Shown: in pieces, positions 36,522 through 46,535 of the stretch
Position numbering within the stretch: position 1 is the stretch's first letter
How the letters are laid out: each line of letters begins with the position of its first letter
The notes under the pieces: model-generated
What the model was told of the DNA's origin: nothing
The model's database searches: none
Seen by the model: only the letters and a program-made list of their open reading frames with translations
Source: Pseudarthrobacter psychrotolerans
GTDB lineage: Bacteria > Actinomycetota > Actinomycetes > Actinomycetales > Micrococcaceae
Assembly: GCF_009911795.1 (NCBI RefSeq)
Contig: NZ_CP047900.1
Location: 48,802-112,801, forward strand
Reading direction: 5' to 3'
DNA: 64,000 bases
Program-made: the position numbers and the translations under genes

Positions 36522-36596
36522 TCCGTGGGCCTCGCGCATCACAGTGCTACGGCATGTCCGTAAGCCGCTGTCATCCAACTGAAAAGGACTTCTGAA

Positions 36597-39563
36597 TTGG
36601 CCCTACGATCCTTGCTCACGGCCGCCGAACGCAGCCAGGTCTTGGCAGTGCCTACCGGAGACGAGGATCTGGCAGCCCATTACACACTCGGCGAAGCGGA
36701 CATGTCATTGATTCGGCAACGCCGTGGAGAGGCGAACAGGCTGGGCTTCGCCATCCAGCTGTGTCTGCTGCGGCACCCGGGAATCGCGCTGGCCGAAGAC
36801 AGCGAAGTGCTTCCTGAACTGGTTACCTGGATCGCGGACCAGCTGGCCATCCCTGCCGAGGCCTGGGGTGAATATGGGACACGTGAGGAAACGCGGCAGG
36901 AACACGGAAGAGAGATCCGCGCGTATCTGGGCATGTCCACGTTCGCAATCGCCGATTTCCGCCAGCTCGTGGAGCACGTGTGCGATGTGGCCGCGCAAAC
37001 AGACAAGGGCCTACTCTTGGTCGAAAGCGCGATGGACTTCCTACGGGCAAGGAAGGTCGCCGCGCCCGTGGTGGGGATCATCGAAAGGGCCTGCGCGCAG
37101 GCCCTGACCAAAGCGAATCGTCGAATCTACGCCACAATATGCGACAACCTTTCGCCAGAGCACCGGCGGCGCCTGGACGGACTGTTGCTTCGCCGCCCCG
37201 ATAGTCCATTGACCGAAATCGGCTGGCTGCGGCAGGCGCCGCTGCGCCCCAACGCACGGGCGATGAATGAGCACATCGCCCGGCTCACTACGTGGCGTGC
37301 GCTTGACCTTCCCTGGGCCGCCGGCAAGCTGGTGCACCGGAACAGGTTGCTGAAGCTGGCCCGCGAGGGCGCATCCATGACCGCGGCAGACCTGGCCAAA
37401 TTCGAGCCCGGACGCAGGTACGCGACCCTCTTCGCCATGTCCGTCGAAAGCATGGCTACCGTCACCGACGAAATCATTGAGCTGCACGACAGGATCATTG
37501 GCCGGATCATTCGTACCGCCCAGAACAAGCAAAACCAGAATACCCTGGCCTCCCGCGCCACCATAGCAGCCATGATGCGCCTGCACTCCAGGCTCGGTGA
37601 TGCCCTGATTGAGGCCAAGGAAACCGGCGAGGATCCCTTCGCCGCGATCGAAACAGCCATCGGCTGGGAATCCTTGGCCGAAAGCATCGCCCAAGCCAAG
37701 GAACTGACACGGCCGGCTCTCGAAGACCACCTCGCCCTCGTCAGCGCCCACTTCACCACGCTGCGCCGCTATACCCCGGCATTCCTTGCAATCCTCGACT
37801 TCCAGGCAGCCCCCGCCGCGCAGGACCTGCTGGCAGCGATTAATGTCATCCGCGCCATGAACGCCGCCGGCACCCGAAAAATCCCGGACGATGCACCCAT
37901 TGCGTTCATCCGGCCCCGGTGGGGGCCACTGGTATTCACCGACAATGGCGCAGACCGGGGCTTCTACGAGTTCTGCGCCCTCGCGGAACTCAAGAACGCG
38001 CTTCGGTCCGGAGACATGTGGGTCACCGGCTCCAGGCAATTCCGCGACTTCGACGACTACCTTCTTGCAAACCCCGACTACACGGCCATGAAGAACGCCG
38101 GGAAACTGCCTCTTGTCACGGCCAACGGCGGCGAACGCTATCTCCAGGACCGCCTCGCCCTGCTCAGCGAACGGCTGCACCAGGTCAACGTGCTCGCGTC
38201 CCGCGACGAACTGCCCGGGGTTCTGATCACGGACAAAGGCGTGAAGATCACCCCTCTCGAGACGATCGTGCCACAACACGCGCAACCCCTGATCGACCAG
38301 GCAAGCGCCATGTTCCCGCGGATCCGGATCACCGACCTGCTGATGGAAGTCGATGGCTGGACCGGGTTCACCCGCCACTTCACCAACCTCAAATCAGGAC
38401 AACCCTCCAAAGACAAGCAACTCCTGCTTACCGCGATTCTGGCCGACGGAATCAATCTGGGACTGACCAAGATGTCCGAGTCATGCACCGGCGTAACCTA
38501 CGCCCAATTGGACCGTCAACAGGCCTCCTACATCCGGGATGAAACCTACAGCGCCGCCCTGGCGAAACTGGTCAATACCCAGCACGGGCACCCCTTCGGC
38601 GCGCACTGGGGCGATGGAACCACCTCGTCCTCGGACGGGCAGCGTTTCCGCGCCGGCAGCCATGCCGAATCCACCGGGCACGTGAACCCGAAATACGGCA
38701 CCGAGCCCGGACGGATGATCTACACGCACGTCTCGGACCAGTACTCGCCCTTCCACAGCAAACTCATCAATGTCGGGGACCGCGACGCGACCTACGTCCT
38801 GGACGGGCTGCTTTATCACGAGTCCGACCTGGCAATCCAGGAGCACTACACCGATACCGCCGGGTTCACCGACCATCTCTTTGCCCTCATGCACCTGCTC
38901 GGATACCGGTTCGCGCCCCGGATCCGCAACATCGGCGATACCCGCCTCTACACACCCGCCAACGGCACTGAACTGTCGACGTTGGCTCCGCTGATCGGCG
39001 GCACCATCAACACCAAAACCATCGCTGCGCACTGGGATGAGATCCTCCGACTGGCCGCATCAATCAAGACCGGCGCCGTGACCGCATCCTTGATGATGCG
39101 CAAGCTCGGCGCCTACCCGCGCCAAAACGGGCTCGCCACCGCGCTGCGGGAGCTCGGCAGACTGGAACGGACCCTCTTTCTGCTGGATTGGCTCCAAGAT
39201 CCCGGCTTGCGCCGCAAGGTGACTGCCGGGCTGAACAAGGGCGAGGCCCGGAACACCCTGGCCCGTGCGGTCTTCTTCAACCGTTTGGGAGAGATCCGCG
39301 ACCGCAGCTTCGAGCAGCAGCGCTACCGGGCTTCGGGGCTGAATCTTCTCACCGCGGCCATCGTTCTCTGGAACACGGTCTACCTCGACCGCACCGTCAC
39401 CACCCTGACTAGCAACGGCGGTGACGTCGATCCGGACCTCCTGCGGTTCCTCTCGCCCCTGGGTTGGGAACACATCAACCTGACCGGCGACTACACCTGG
39501 CCCCGCGCCAACCAGATCAAACCCGGCAAATATAGGCCGGTAAGACGCTCGTCTAAACCTTAG
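36597..39563 (+). CDS. tnpA: Tn3-family transposase TnpA (inositol transposon)
   Basis: 988 aa, starting at a TTG with AAAGGAC upstream. The DUF4158-type N-terminus ([19 protein letters not shown]) is followed by the helical region. DDE residues: Asp in SSSDGQRF (about 681), Asp in HVSDQYSP (about 714), Glu in [11 protein letters not shown] (about 882). The stop codon lies inside the right terminal repeat, so the gene fixes the element's end. Full length and apparently functional. It probably also recognises the relic ends at 47914 and 51812, which resemble its own repeats. Confidence 0.95.
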   Translation: MALRSLLTAAERSQVLAVPTGDEDLAAHYTLGEADMSLIRQRRGEANRLGFAIQLCLLRHPGIALAEDSEVLPELVTWIADQLAIPAEAWGEYGTREETRQEHGREIRAYLGMSTFAIADFRQLVEHVCDVAAQTDKGLLLVESAMDFLRARKVAAPVVGIIERACAQALTKANRRIYATICDNLSPEHRRRLDGLLLRRPDSPLTEIGWLRQAPLRPNARAMNEHIARLTTWRALDLPWAAGKLVHRNRLLKLAREGASMTAADLAKFEPGRRYATLFAMSVESMATVTDEIIELHDRIIGRIIRTAQNKQNQNTLASRATIAAMMRLHSRLGDALIEAKETGEDPFAAIETAIGWESLAESIAQAKELTRPALEDHLALVSAHFTTLRRYTPAFLAILDFQAAPAAQDLLAAINVIRAMNAAGTRKIPDDAPIAFIRPRWGPLVFTDNGADRGFYEFCALAELKNALRSGDMWVTGSRQFRDFDDYLLANPDYTAMKNAGKLPLVTANGGERYLQDRLALLSERLHQVNVLASRDELPGVLITDKGVKITPLETIVPQHAQPLIDQASAMFPRIRITDLLMEVDGWTGFTRHFTNLKSGQPSKDKQLLLTAILADGINLGLTKMSESCTGVTYAQLDRQQASYIRDETYSAALAKLVNTQHGHPFGAHWGDGTTSSSDGQRFRAGSHAESTGHVNPKYGTEPGRMIYTHVSDQYSPFHSKLINVGDRDATYVLDGLLYHESDLAIQEHYTDTAGFTDHLFALMHLLGYRFAPRIRNIGDTRLYTPANGTELSTLAPLIGGTINTKTIAAHWDEILRLAASIKTGAVTASLMMRKLGAYPRQNGLATALRELGRLERTLFLLDWLQDPGLRRKVTAGLNKGEARNTLARAVFFNRLGEIRDRSFEQQRYRASGLNLLTAAIVLWNTVYLDRTVTTLTSNGGDVDPDLLRFLSPLGWEHINLTGDYTWPRANQIKPGKYRPVRRSSKP

Positions 39564-39596
39564 CGTCGGATATTTCACTTTTTCACAAGCCACCCC
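39559..39596 (-). repeat. Right 38-bp inverted repeat of the inositol transposon
   Basis: The reverse complement begins GGGGTGGCTTGTGAAAAAGT. It contains the tnpA stop codon. Confidence 0.92.
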
Positions 39597-39601
39597 CTGT
39601 T
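39597..39601 (+). repeat. Target-site duplication CTGTT, right copy
   Basis: Identical to 10807-10811. Confidence 0.88.
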
Positions 39602-39728
39602 CATCGGCTTGTTCTTCGCTCACCAGCGCGGCCGCGGTGAAGAGTTCATGGGCAAGGCCGGCTGGTGGCTCACAGGCGCTATCGGTCTGGGTACCGCCGG
39701 GCTCCTCGGCGCACTGTTCGTCGGATAA
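39602..39728 (+). pseudogene. 3' half of the interrupted pilin-like gene
   Basis: Reads (F)IGLFFAHQRGRGEEFMGKA, then a second membrane segment GWWLTGAIGLGTAGLLGALF and a TAA at 39726-39728. It is in frame with the 5' half at 10658-10811 once the transposon and one CTGTT are removed. It has no start signal of its own, so the pilin-like protein should not be made from this copy. Confidence 0.7.
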
Positions 39729-39738
39729 GGAGACACCC

Positions 39739-40437
39739 GTGAGTAAGGTACAGAACCCCCAAACCTTGAGGGGCAAGGTCGCGCTGTGGGCGTCAGTCGC
39801 GTTGGTCTTCTTCGTCGCCATTCTGTTGTTTCTGATCCTGGTCAAACCAGCAGGAACAACACCGCCCACCCCGATAGCGGTAGAAACCACCAAAGCAACG
39901 GGTGCTTGCGACGTGCCCGAGGGGGACACGTCCTCCAAGCCGGCCATGCCCAAAGACCTCCGCTGGGAAGCTGCGAAGGGCTGGACGTGGCCCGTCTCAG
40001 ACACCTACGGCCCCACTAAAACCAAGGACGGCTACGGCGTCTGCTTCGCCCGCTCACCCCTCGGAGCAGCACTCACCGCCGTGTCCATGAACTCCTCAGC
40101 GAACCTCAAGAGCGCAAAGGGTGCGGGGGAGCTTTACGTCGTGGATTCCAAGGGGAAAGACGTTTTGCTCGACAGAACCCCCAACGAACCTGCGGCCACT
40201 AGCCCGGCCTCATTTGCGGGATTCGTCGTGGACAGCTTCAGCGGAGACGAAGCCTCCATCACCCTGGTTATCGCCACGCCGATAAGTAGCACAGGATACA
40301 CAGGCCTCCCCATGACCTTCCGCTGGGTTGACGGGGACTGGAGGGTCAAGATTCAGGACGACGGTTCATTTTTTGTGGGCCAGCCTCCGGTGGTCGTCAA
40401 GGGCGGCTTTGTGGAGTGGAGTGGTTCAAATCGCTGA
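39739..40437 (+). CDS. T4SS-operon membrane-anchored protein
   Basis: 232 aa from the GTG at 39739, chosen for AAGGAGA 6 nt upstream, 10 nt after the pilin-like stop. Residues 14-37 (VALWASVALVFFVAILLFLI) are one membrane span. The exported domain contains EAAKGWTWPVSDTYGPTKTKDGYGVCF and ends FRWVDGDWRVKIQDDG, a pattern of small VirB8-like (NTF2-fold) exported domains in Gram-positive T4SSs; this assignment is tentative. The next gene starts 17 nt before its stop. Confidence 0.7.
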   Translation: MSKVQNPQTLRGKVALWASVALVFFVAILLFLILVKPAGTTPPTPIAVETTKATGACDVPEGDTSSKPAMPKDLRWEAAKGWTWPVSDTYGPTKTKDGYGVCFARSPLGAALTAVSMNSSANLKSAKGAGELYVVDSKGKDVLLDRTPNEPAATSPASFAGFVVDSFSGDEASITLVIATPISSTGYTGLPMTFRWVDGDWRVKIQDDGSFFVGQPPVVVKGGFVEWSGSNR

Positions 40438-41716
40438 TTGCAACGGGATTGCCGCTGCGGCCTGCGCCGCCGCGAACGTGGTTGGCGGTGTTCAAAACGC
40501 GACCAAAGGCGCGGTGAATTCTGCCGTCGATTCCGGGGCCAACAACCTGGGTGAAGCGATGATGGGTGCCTGGGATTCGATTATGAAGGGTTTCCTGACG
40601 TCCTGGCTGGATGCCGGGATGTTGGTCAGCCTGGACGGTGCTTCCATGCAGTGGCTGACGGATCAGTTGCAGGTCATCAGCATCTTCTTGACGACTGTGG
40701 GCATCATGATCGCCTGCATCTGGACGATGGTCCACGCCCGTGGCGATCAGGCAGTGAAGGCCTCCAAGGCCCTGTTTATGGTGTTCATGGTGACCACGGC
40801 CGGGACGGCGTTCATGCAGGTCGCCATCCCTGCCGGGGACGCGTTCGCGAAATACATCCTCGACGAAGCCGGCGTGACGGTCAACGGGTATGACCAGTTC
40901 GGCCCGGCCGCCGGGGTAGTCAGCCAAATCGGTCCAGGGTTGGCGATTGTGGCCGGAATCTTCGGTGTAATCGCCACTTTGCTGCAGTGGATCATCATGA
41001 TCGTCCGTGCCACGGTGCTGCCTCTGCTGATCGCAGTTTGGCCGGTAGCGGCTGCGGCCGCCATGATCCGCGGTGCTGAGGGTGGCTTCTCGACGGGCAC
41101 CAAGTGGCTGATCGCTTTCCTGATCTACAAGCCCGTCGCGGCGATCATCTACGCGTTCGCATGGAAGTTGAAGTCGGGTGGTGACGGGATTGGAGGCGTC
41201 ATCAACGGCATGTTGCTGCTGGTGCTGGCTGTTGCTGCCCTTCCGGCGCTCATGAAGCTACTCAGCCCGGCCACGGCCGCGATGGGCTCAGCGGCTGGGG
41301 GGACCATGGCCATGGCTGCCGGCGCTGCTGTCGTGTCTGCCGGTGTTGCTGCCGGCGCTGCTGTGGCTACAGGTGGTGCGAGTGCTGGTGCTTCCGCTGG
41401 CGCTGCCGGCACCGCAGGGAGGGCCGGTTCCGGGATGTCCATGGCGCAGGGCGCTTCGGCATCTTCGGGTTCCTCCGGCACGTCCGGCGGGTCAACCTCG
41501 GGCGGTGGTGGATCGGCAGGACCTACCGGCTCCGCTGGTGGCAGCGGACCGTCCGGGTCCAGTGGCGGCAGAGGTACCGCTGGATCCTCCAGTGTGCCTT
41601 CCTCGGGCGGGGCTTCCGGTAGCAGCGCGGGGGTTCAGGCGGCTTCTCAGTCTTTGGGCGGCGCCGTCGCTCAGGGAGCTAAAGACTCTGATGGAAAGGG
41701 CGTGTTGGGCGCATGA
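40421..41716 (+). CDS. TrbL/VirB6-like conjugal transfer membrane protein
   Basis: 431 aa from the GTG at 40421, with GGAG just upstream. Residues about 80-310 hold several membrane spans (VISIFLTTVGIMIACIW, LFMVFMVTTAGTAF, IVAGIFGVIATLLQWIIMI, LLLVLAVAALPALM). An amphipathic region with TGTKWLIAFLIYKPVAAII is typical of TrbL/VirB6 in actinobacteria. The last about 120 residues are Gly/Ser/Ala-rich. It forms part of the translocation channel. The stop overlaps the next start by ATGA. Confidence 0.85.
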   Translation: MVQIADCNGIAAAACAAANVVGGVQNATKGAVNSAVDSGANNLGEAMMGAWDSIMKGFLTSWLDAGMLVSLDGASMQWLTDQLQVISIFLTTVGIMIACIWTMVHARGDQAVKASKALFMVFMVTTAGTAFMQVAIPAGDAFAKYILDEAGVTVNGYDQFGPAAGVVSQIGPGLAIVAGIFGVIATLLQWIIMIVRATVLPLLIAVWPVAAAAAMIRGAEGGFSTGTKWLIAFLIYKPVAAIIYAFAWKLKSGGDGIGGVINGMLLLVLAVAALPALMKLLSPATAAMGSAAGGTMAMAAGAAVVSAGVAAGAAVATGGASAGASAGAAGTAGRAGSGMSMAQGASASSGSSGTSGGSTSGGGGSAGPTGSAGGSGPSGSSGGRGTAGSSSVPSSGGASGSSAGVQAASQSLGGAVAQGAKDSDGKGVLGA

Positions 41717-43221
41717 GCGACAACGCTGCACAGGAAAAATTCGGTAACTGGCTCCAGCCTGCTTCACCTCGTCTTTATGGCCTCAGCATTCCCGCGCTGG
41801 TCGTCTCGGCCGCGGGCCTGATGTTTGCGCTGCTGCTCATGATGAAGAGCCTGTTCGTGGCGGCCTTGATCGTGCTGCTGATCGCGGTCTTGGTCGTGCT
41901 GCTGGCCATGGTGAAATTTGGCGGCCGGACAATCATCGGCAAAATCACCGATTCACTGTCCCTGGCGACCCGGAAATCTTCCGGGTCGGCGTTCTACGTC
42001 ACTGGGGCACTGTCCACGCTCCCGCCCGAAGACGCCGAGCGTCTGCCCGGTGCCCTGCTGGACGTCGAGACAATTTCAGGCACTGATGGCCTGGGCCGGA
42101 ACTACTCCCTGCTGCACCACAAAGCGGTGAACCAGCTGGCAGCCGTTTTCGGCTGCTCCCCGGACGGGGCGTCGATGCAGGAACAATCCATGGTCAACGC
42201 CCAGGTCTCCAAGTACGGCAGCTGGCTCTCTTCACTGAGCGTGGAAGAAGGCTTGACCGGGGCCACGGTGGTGGTCGATTCAGCCTCGGAATCCTCAGCC
42301 GGGACGTGCGCGGCGATCCGTGAGGACGTCGCCCCTGGCGCCCCGGCATTCGCCAAGGAAGTCCTGGATCACGCGGTGGGAACCTTGCCCGCACGCTCGG
42401 CCGTGCTGAACGTCTACGCCACGATGGTCTGGGATGCTGCCACTCTGGGCGGAACCGACAAGGACGTATCCTCTGCCGTTGCTGAGGTCGCCGCCCGACT
42501 TCCGGGCCAGAGCGAAATGCTCCGCGAGGCCGGGGCCGGCTCACCGGAACCACTGGTCGAAGGAGAACTCGCCCACGTCGCGCAGCTGGCGTACCAGCCG
42601 ATGCGAGATCAGGAGATGGCTTTGGATGCTCTCCAAGGCCGCTTGGCGGTCAATGACTGGGAGCATGCAGGCCCGGGGTTCTTCGATGACTCACAAGGCC
42701 GCGTGGTGTTCCATGATGGCGTTGCATCGATGACGCTGATGATGACCGTCCCTCCCGGGGCGCACATCACTTCGCGCAGTTTTGACCGGATTTTCGGGCC
42801 GAACGCGAAGTTCCTCCGCAAACGGGTCGCACTGTTCTACCGTCCCGTGGACCCCGGCAGCGGGGCCAGGATCGTGGACAAGCTGGTGAAAACCGCTGAC
42901 TGGAAGATCAGCACCCGCAAGGGCCGGCCCACCTCCTGGGACCGGGCGGCCAAGCTTGTAGCCGAAAAGACCGAACAGGAGCTGGCGCAAGGTGCCCGGC
43001 TGTCGCTGTTTTCGATGATGGTCACCGTGACCTTCGCCCCGGATCAGAAGTCCTACCGGGACGCACTGAACCAGGTGAAGTCCCTGATGAACCAGCTGAT
43101 CATGCCCTACCGGTTCGTGGAGCACGCCGGTTCGGCCGCGTTCCACACCACCCTCCCGTTCGGCGTCCTTCCCTGGCGGTACAGCACCACCCCCCTCTGG
43201 ATCGGAAGTGGCACCAAATGA
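41713..43221 (+). CDS. SCO6880-like T4SS membrane protein (PrgI/VirB3-VirB4 N-domain type)
   Basis: 502 aa. Two N-terminal membrane spans (about 25-70: LVVSAAGLMFALLL, VLLIAVLVVLLAMV) precede a large cytoplasmic region resembling the N-terminal domain of VirB4 (RKSSGSAFYVTGALSTL, PPGAHITSRSFDRIF, LFSMMVTVTFAP). In actinobacterial T4SSs this SCO6880 family supplies the inner-membrane part, and the next gene the ATPase part. It starts in an ATGA overlap and ends in another with the ATPase gene, so the two are translated together. Confidence 0.83.
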   Translation: MSDNAAQEKFGNWLQPASPRLYGLSIPALVVSAAGLMFALLLMMKSLFVAALIVLLIAVLVVLLAMVKFGGRTIIGKITDSLSLATRKSSGSAFYVTGALSTLPPEDAERLPGALLDVETISGTDGLGRNYSLLHHKAVNQLAAVFGCSPDGASMQEQSMVNAQVSKYGSWLSSLSVEEGLTGATVVVDSASESSAGTCAAIREDVAPGAPAFAKEVLDHAVGTLPARSAVLNVYATMVWDAATLGGTDKDVSSAVAEVAARLPGQSEMLREAGAGSPEPLVEGELAHVAQLAYQPMRDQEMALDALQGRLAVNDWEHAGPGFFDDSQGRVVFHDGVASMTLMMTVPPGAHITSRSFDRIFGPNAKFLRKRVALFYRPVDPGSGARIVDKLVKTADWKISTRKGRPTSWDRAAKLVAEKTEQELAQGARLSLFSMMVTVTFAPDQKSYRDALNQVKSLMNQLIMPYRFVEHAGSAAFHTTLPFGVLPWRYSTTPLWIGSGTK

Positions 43222-44705
43222 AGCGCGTGAGCGAAGTGAAGCACATCAAAACGTCCAAGGGCTTTACCGGCTTTGGCGGCGGCCGCTGGGGCAAGCGTCC
43301 CGCACCGCCGCAGTGGTATTCCTCCTCAACCCAGCTGTGCGGGATCTATCCGTTTTCAGCCGGAACGTCACGGCCGAACGTCGGGACACCTTTGGGCCGG
43401 GATATGAACGTGGGCACCGCCGTGGCTGGGGATATGAAGACCTGGTACGACGCGGGCCTGATTTCCTCCGCCTCGATGATGCTCTTTGGTTTGAACGGGA
43501 ACGGTAAGTCCTCGGTCGCGCAGCGGTTCATTTACTCCATGGCCGCACGTGGCATCGTCCCGATGGTTTTTGACCCGCTTAAAGGCGAGTACCGCGAACT
43601 GATCGAACTCCTCGGCGGCAAGGTCTTCAGTATTGGGCCACGCGGGAAGGACAAGATCAATCTCCTGCACCTCGGGGCATTGGGGGAGGCCGCTGCAAGG
43701 ATCGGCGGCGTCCTGGGTGAGGAAATGCGGCAGGAGGCCATCAACAAGGCGGTAGACATGGTTGCCCTGGTCGTCCAGATCAACCGTGGCCTGCCGTTGG
43801 CTGACAGTGAAGATGCGGCCCTGGCCCTGCTGGTGCGCTCGGTCGTCAACCGGGTCCGCAAGCCTTCGCTCTATGACATGAAAGCGGCGTTCCTGAACCC
43901 GCCCCCGGAAGTCCTCTCGGCCGTAGCCTGCAACGACGCCGCCCAGTTCCTCACTGAGTACCGAAAATTGCACCTGTCCGTGCTGGCCGTCCTCAACGGT
44001 GAAATGGGTCCGCTGATCGGCGGCAGCGAGTCCATGAGCATCCCGGTCGGTAACCCCGGCGGGTTCTGCTTCGATACCTCATCCATTCCCTCCTCGAACA
44101 CGAAGCTGCTCTCGGCCGCGATGCTGGCAACCTGGAACATCGGCTTCTCAGCCATCGACGCCCACTGGGAGCTCTCCCGGCATGACCCGGACGTTCACTG
44201 GGGCGGTTACCTGTCCGTACAGGATGAGTTCTGGTACCCGATGCGCGCCTGTGAGGGCATCATCGACCGTGTAGACCGCGTGGGCCGGACCAATCGCGGC
44301 CTGGGCGTGAGTGAACTTAAAATCACGCACAGCCCCAAGGACTTCCTCTCCCTGCCCAACGTCAAAGACCGGGCCACGGCCAAGGGCTTCGCGCAGCGCA
44401 GCGGCGTCCTGGGCCTCATGGCTCTGTCCCTGGATGACCTGAACGAGCTCAGCGCAGTCCAGCCGCTCAATGCCAAGGAAATCGAGACTGTATCCGGGTT
44501 CAACGCACCGCCGGACTGGAAGCCGAAGTTGAACGCTGACGGCACCCCGGCCGCACCTCCGGGTGCGGGAAAGATCCTGTTGAAGGTTCCTGGCCGGGTG
44601 GGTATTCCCGTCAAAATGACCCTGACTGACATCGAGAAGAAGTACCACAACACCGACGAACGCAGTAACCGGTTCGTGCCGACGGAAGAAGAGGAGGCTG
44701 CCTGA
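43218..44705 (+). CDS. VirB4-like conjugation ATPase
   Basis: 495 aa P-loop ATPase. Walker A is LFGLNGNGKSSVAQRF (about 90-105), MVFDPLKGEYRELIELLGG follows, and SVQDEFWYPMR (about 333-343) is Walker B with its acidic pair; it has the AAA-10/HerA-FtsK-like layout of VirB4 C-domains. It is thought to power pilus assembly and substrate transfer with the preceding SCO6880-like subunit. It overlaps the previous gene by 4 nt and the next by 1 nt. Confidence 0.87.
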   Translation: MKRVSEVKHIKTSKGFTGFGGGRWGKRPAPPQWYSSSTQLCGIYPFSAGTSRPNVGTPLGRDMNVGTAVAGDMKTWYDAGLISSASMMLFGLNGNGKSSVAQRFIYSMAARGIVPMVFDPLKGEYRELIELLGGKVFSIGPRGKDKINLLHLGALGEAAARIGGVLGEEMRQEAINKAVDMVALVVQINRGLPLADSEDAALALLVRSVVNRVRKPSLYDMKAAFLNPPPEVLSAVACNDAAQFLTEYRKLHLSVLAVLNGEMGPLIGGSESMSIPVGNPGGFCFDTSSIPSSNTKLLSAAMLATWNIGFSAIDAHWELSRHDPDVHWGGYLSVQDEFWYPMRACEGIIDRVDRVGRTNRGLGVSELKITHSPKDFLSLPNVKDRATAKGFAQRSGVLGLMALSLDDLNELSAVQPLNAKEIETVSGFNAPPDWKPKLNADGTPAAPPGAGKILLKVPGRVGIPVKMTLTDIEKKYHNTDERSNRFVPTEEEEAA

Positions 44706-46535
44706 TGGGTGCACCAACACGGGCGCGGTACCTGCGCCGTAAGAACGCTGCAACGACAGCCGGCATGGCCGTGCTGATCGGAGTGCTGGCCTCCGTGCTG
44801 GGCGGCCTGAGCGTCGGCGGGTTCTACACCACCGGGACGTGGACCAACCCGCCGACCATCATCCAAGAGCTGGTGAAGGGCCCCGTCAGCTCTCCGGCCT
44901 CTACGTTGCCGGGATCGGCACCGTTGCGGTGGCTCTGGCCGCCCTGATCGTGGGTGCTTGGCTGCTGCTGCGGAAGATCGCCCCTCGGTCCTCGTGGGTG
45001 GACGCGGCTGCCCGGCACATGGCAACGGCCAAGGAGGTCAAGTCACTCTCGGCCAAGAGTGCCCTTGCTGATAACCGGAAGATGAAATGCCAGGCCGAAG
45101 GATGGCCCGGCTTCGAACTGGGCAAGATCATCCCCACCGCCCAGCCGCTCTATGCGAACGCTGAACTTGTCGGGCTGATCTTCGCCGGCCCCCGCGCCGG
45201 GAAGTCCGCCTCCTACGCCGTGCCGTTCATCCTCGAATCCCCTGGCGCGGTGATCGTCACCGAGAACAAGCGGTTCCTCACCGACGCCACCCGCGACGTA
45301 CGAGCCCAAAACGGCGGCAACATCTGGGTCTTTGACCCGCAACGAATCGTCGGGGAGAAGCCCACCTGGTGGTGGAACCCGCTCTCCATGGTCCACGACG
45401 CGGCCAGCGCCTGGACCCTCGCGGACACGTTCGCGAAAGCCGAAATGGAATCCGTAGGAGAGAAGGGCTTCCAGTTCTTCGAGCTCCGCGCCACGCAACT
45501 GCTACGCGGGTTCTTCCTCGCGGCCGCCGTGAAAGGCCTGCCCCTGTCCACCGTGCAGGCCTGGATATCTGACCGGGACGTGCGCGAGCCCGAGGCGATT
45601 GCCATCCTGAACGAAACCCGCCACGTGGAAGTCCTGAACCAGTTGGCGAGCATCTTCTCTCCGGACTCGCTGCCCGAACGCTCTGGTGTCTTCTCCACAG
45701 CCCAGATCATGACCGAATGCCTGACCAACCAGGAGATTTCCCGGTGGGTCAATCCTGCTGAGGGTGATGTAGTGGCGTCCCCCGAGGTTCAGGGCTCCGT
45801 GTACCGGGGCCGGCCCCATTTCAACCCGGCAGAGTTCGTCCGGGGCAACGACACCCTGTATTCGCTCTCCAAGGACTCTGCCGGCGGCGGGCGCGCCCTG
45901 GTGACGGCCATGGCCGTGGCCGTTCTCGAAGCAGCCGTCGAGTACGCCACAGAATGCCCTGGCGGGCGTTTGCCGGTGCCCTTGGCGGCCATCCTGGATG
46001 AAGCGGCCAACGTGTGCCGCTGGTCCAAGCTCCCCAAGGAATACTCCCACTTCGGCTCGCGCGGAATCCTCGTGGCCACCATCCTGCAGTCCTACTCCCA
46101 GGGCGAATCCGTATGGGGCGAAAAAGGCATGGAAGCGCTTTATCAGGCCGCGAACTGGATCCTGTACCTGGGCGGGAACAAACCTGGGCCATTCCTGTCC
46201 AAAACCTCCGAAGCCGTTGGGGATTACTACTACACGACCCCTGGTTCCCCCGGATCCAGAAACTCTCCCCGTGGCCCGAGCAGGAGCATCGGGACCGGAT
46301 CTTCGATGTGGCCGAACTCGCCGCCCTTCCCAAGGGCCGGGGCATCCTCATCACCGGCCAGAACCGCGCCGCCCTGGTCAAGTCCACCCCGTGGATGTGG
46401 ACCAAGCACGAGGAAGCCGTCAAGGCCTCCCTGCACGCCCATGACCCGCAGGCAGAACGCACCATCAGTGACGCCGAGACGGAAGCTGACGCCGTGCGCC
46501 GCAACCCCGATATGACTCCGGTACCGGCAGCGTGA
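44705..46535 (+). CDS. VirD4/TraG type IV coupling protein (two frameshifts)
   Basis: Starts MGAPTRARYLRRKNAATTAG. Two membrane spans in the first about 100 residues (MAVLIGVLASVLGGLSVGG; GTVAVALAALIVGAWLLL) anchor a cytoplasmic ATPase with Walker A IFAGPRAGKSASYAV (about 160-174) and Walker B PLAAILDEAANVCRW. It docks the relaxase-DNA complex onto the channel. The frame breaks in the CCCC runs at 44881-44884 and 46238-46241. Adding one base at each restores a single 610-aa protein ending in TISDAETEADAVRRNPD and a stop at 46535. As printed it appears as three pieces. Confidence 0.87.

Larger units (their letters stand above)
10812..39596 (+). mobile_element. 28.8-kb Tn3-family transposon carrying myo-inositol catabolism
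   Basis: Ends are 38-bp inverted repeats beginning GGGGTGGCTTGTGAA (36 of 38 identical), flanked by the perfect 5-bp duplication CTGTT. Resolvase and transposase genes lie at the right end, and the tnpA stop codon falls inside the right repeat. The intact ends and duplication indicate one unit that inserted into a pilin-like gene. The cargo between 11 and 35.7 kb is a full inositol pathway with two importers and a regulator, plus a LacI/dehydrogenase/MFS block, class II FBPase and two hypothetical genes. Confidence 0.92.

Noticed and set aside
37041..38378. 445-codon minus-strand frame across the second transposase
   Set aside because: Antisense shadow; the transposase frame is complete with DDE residues.
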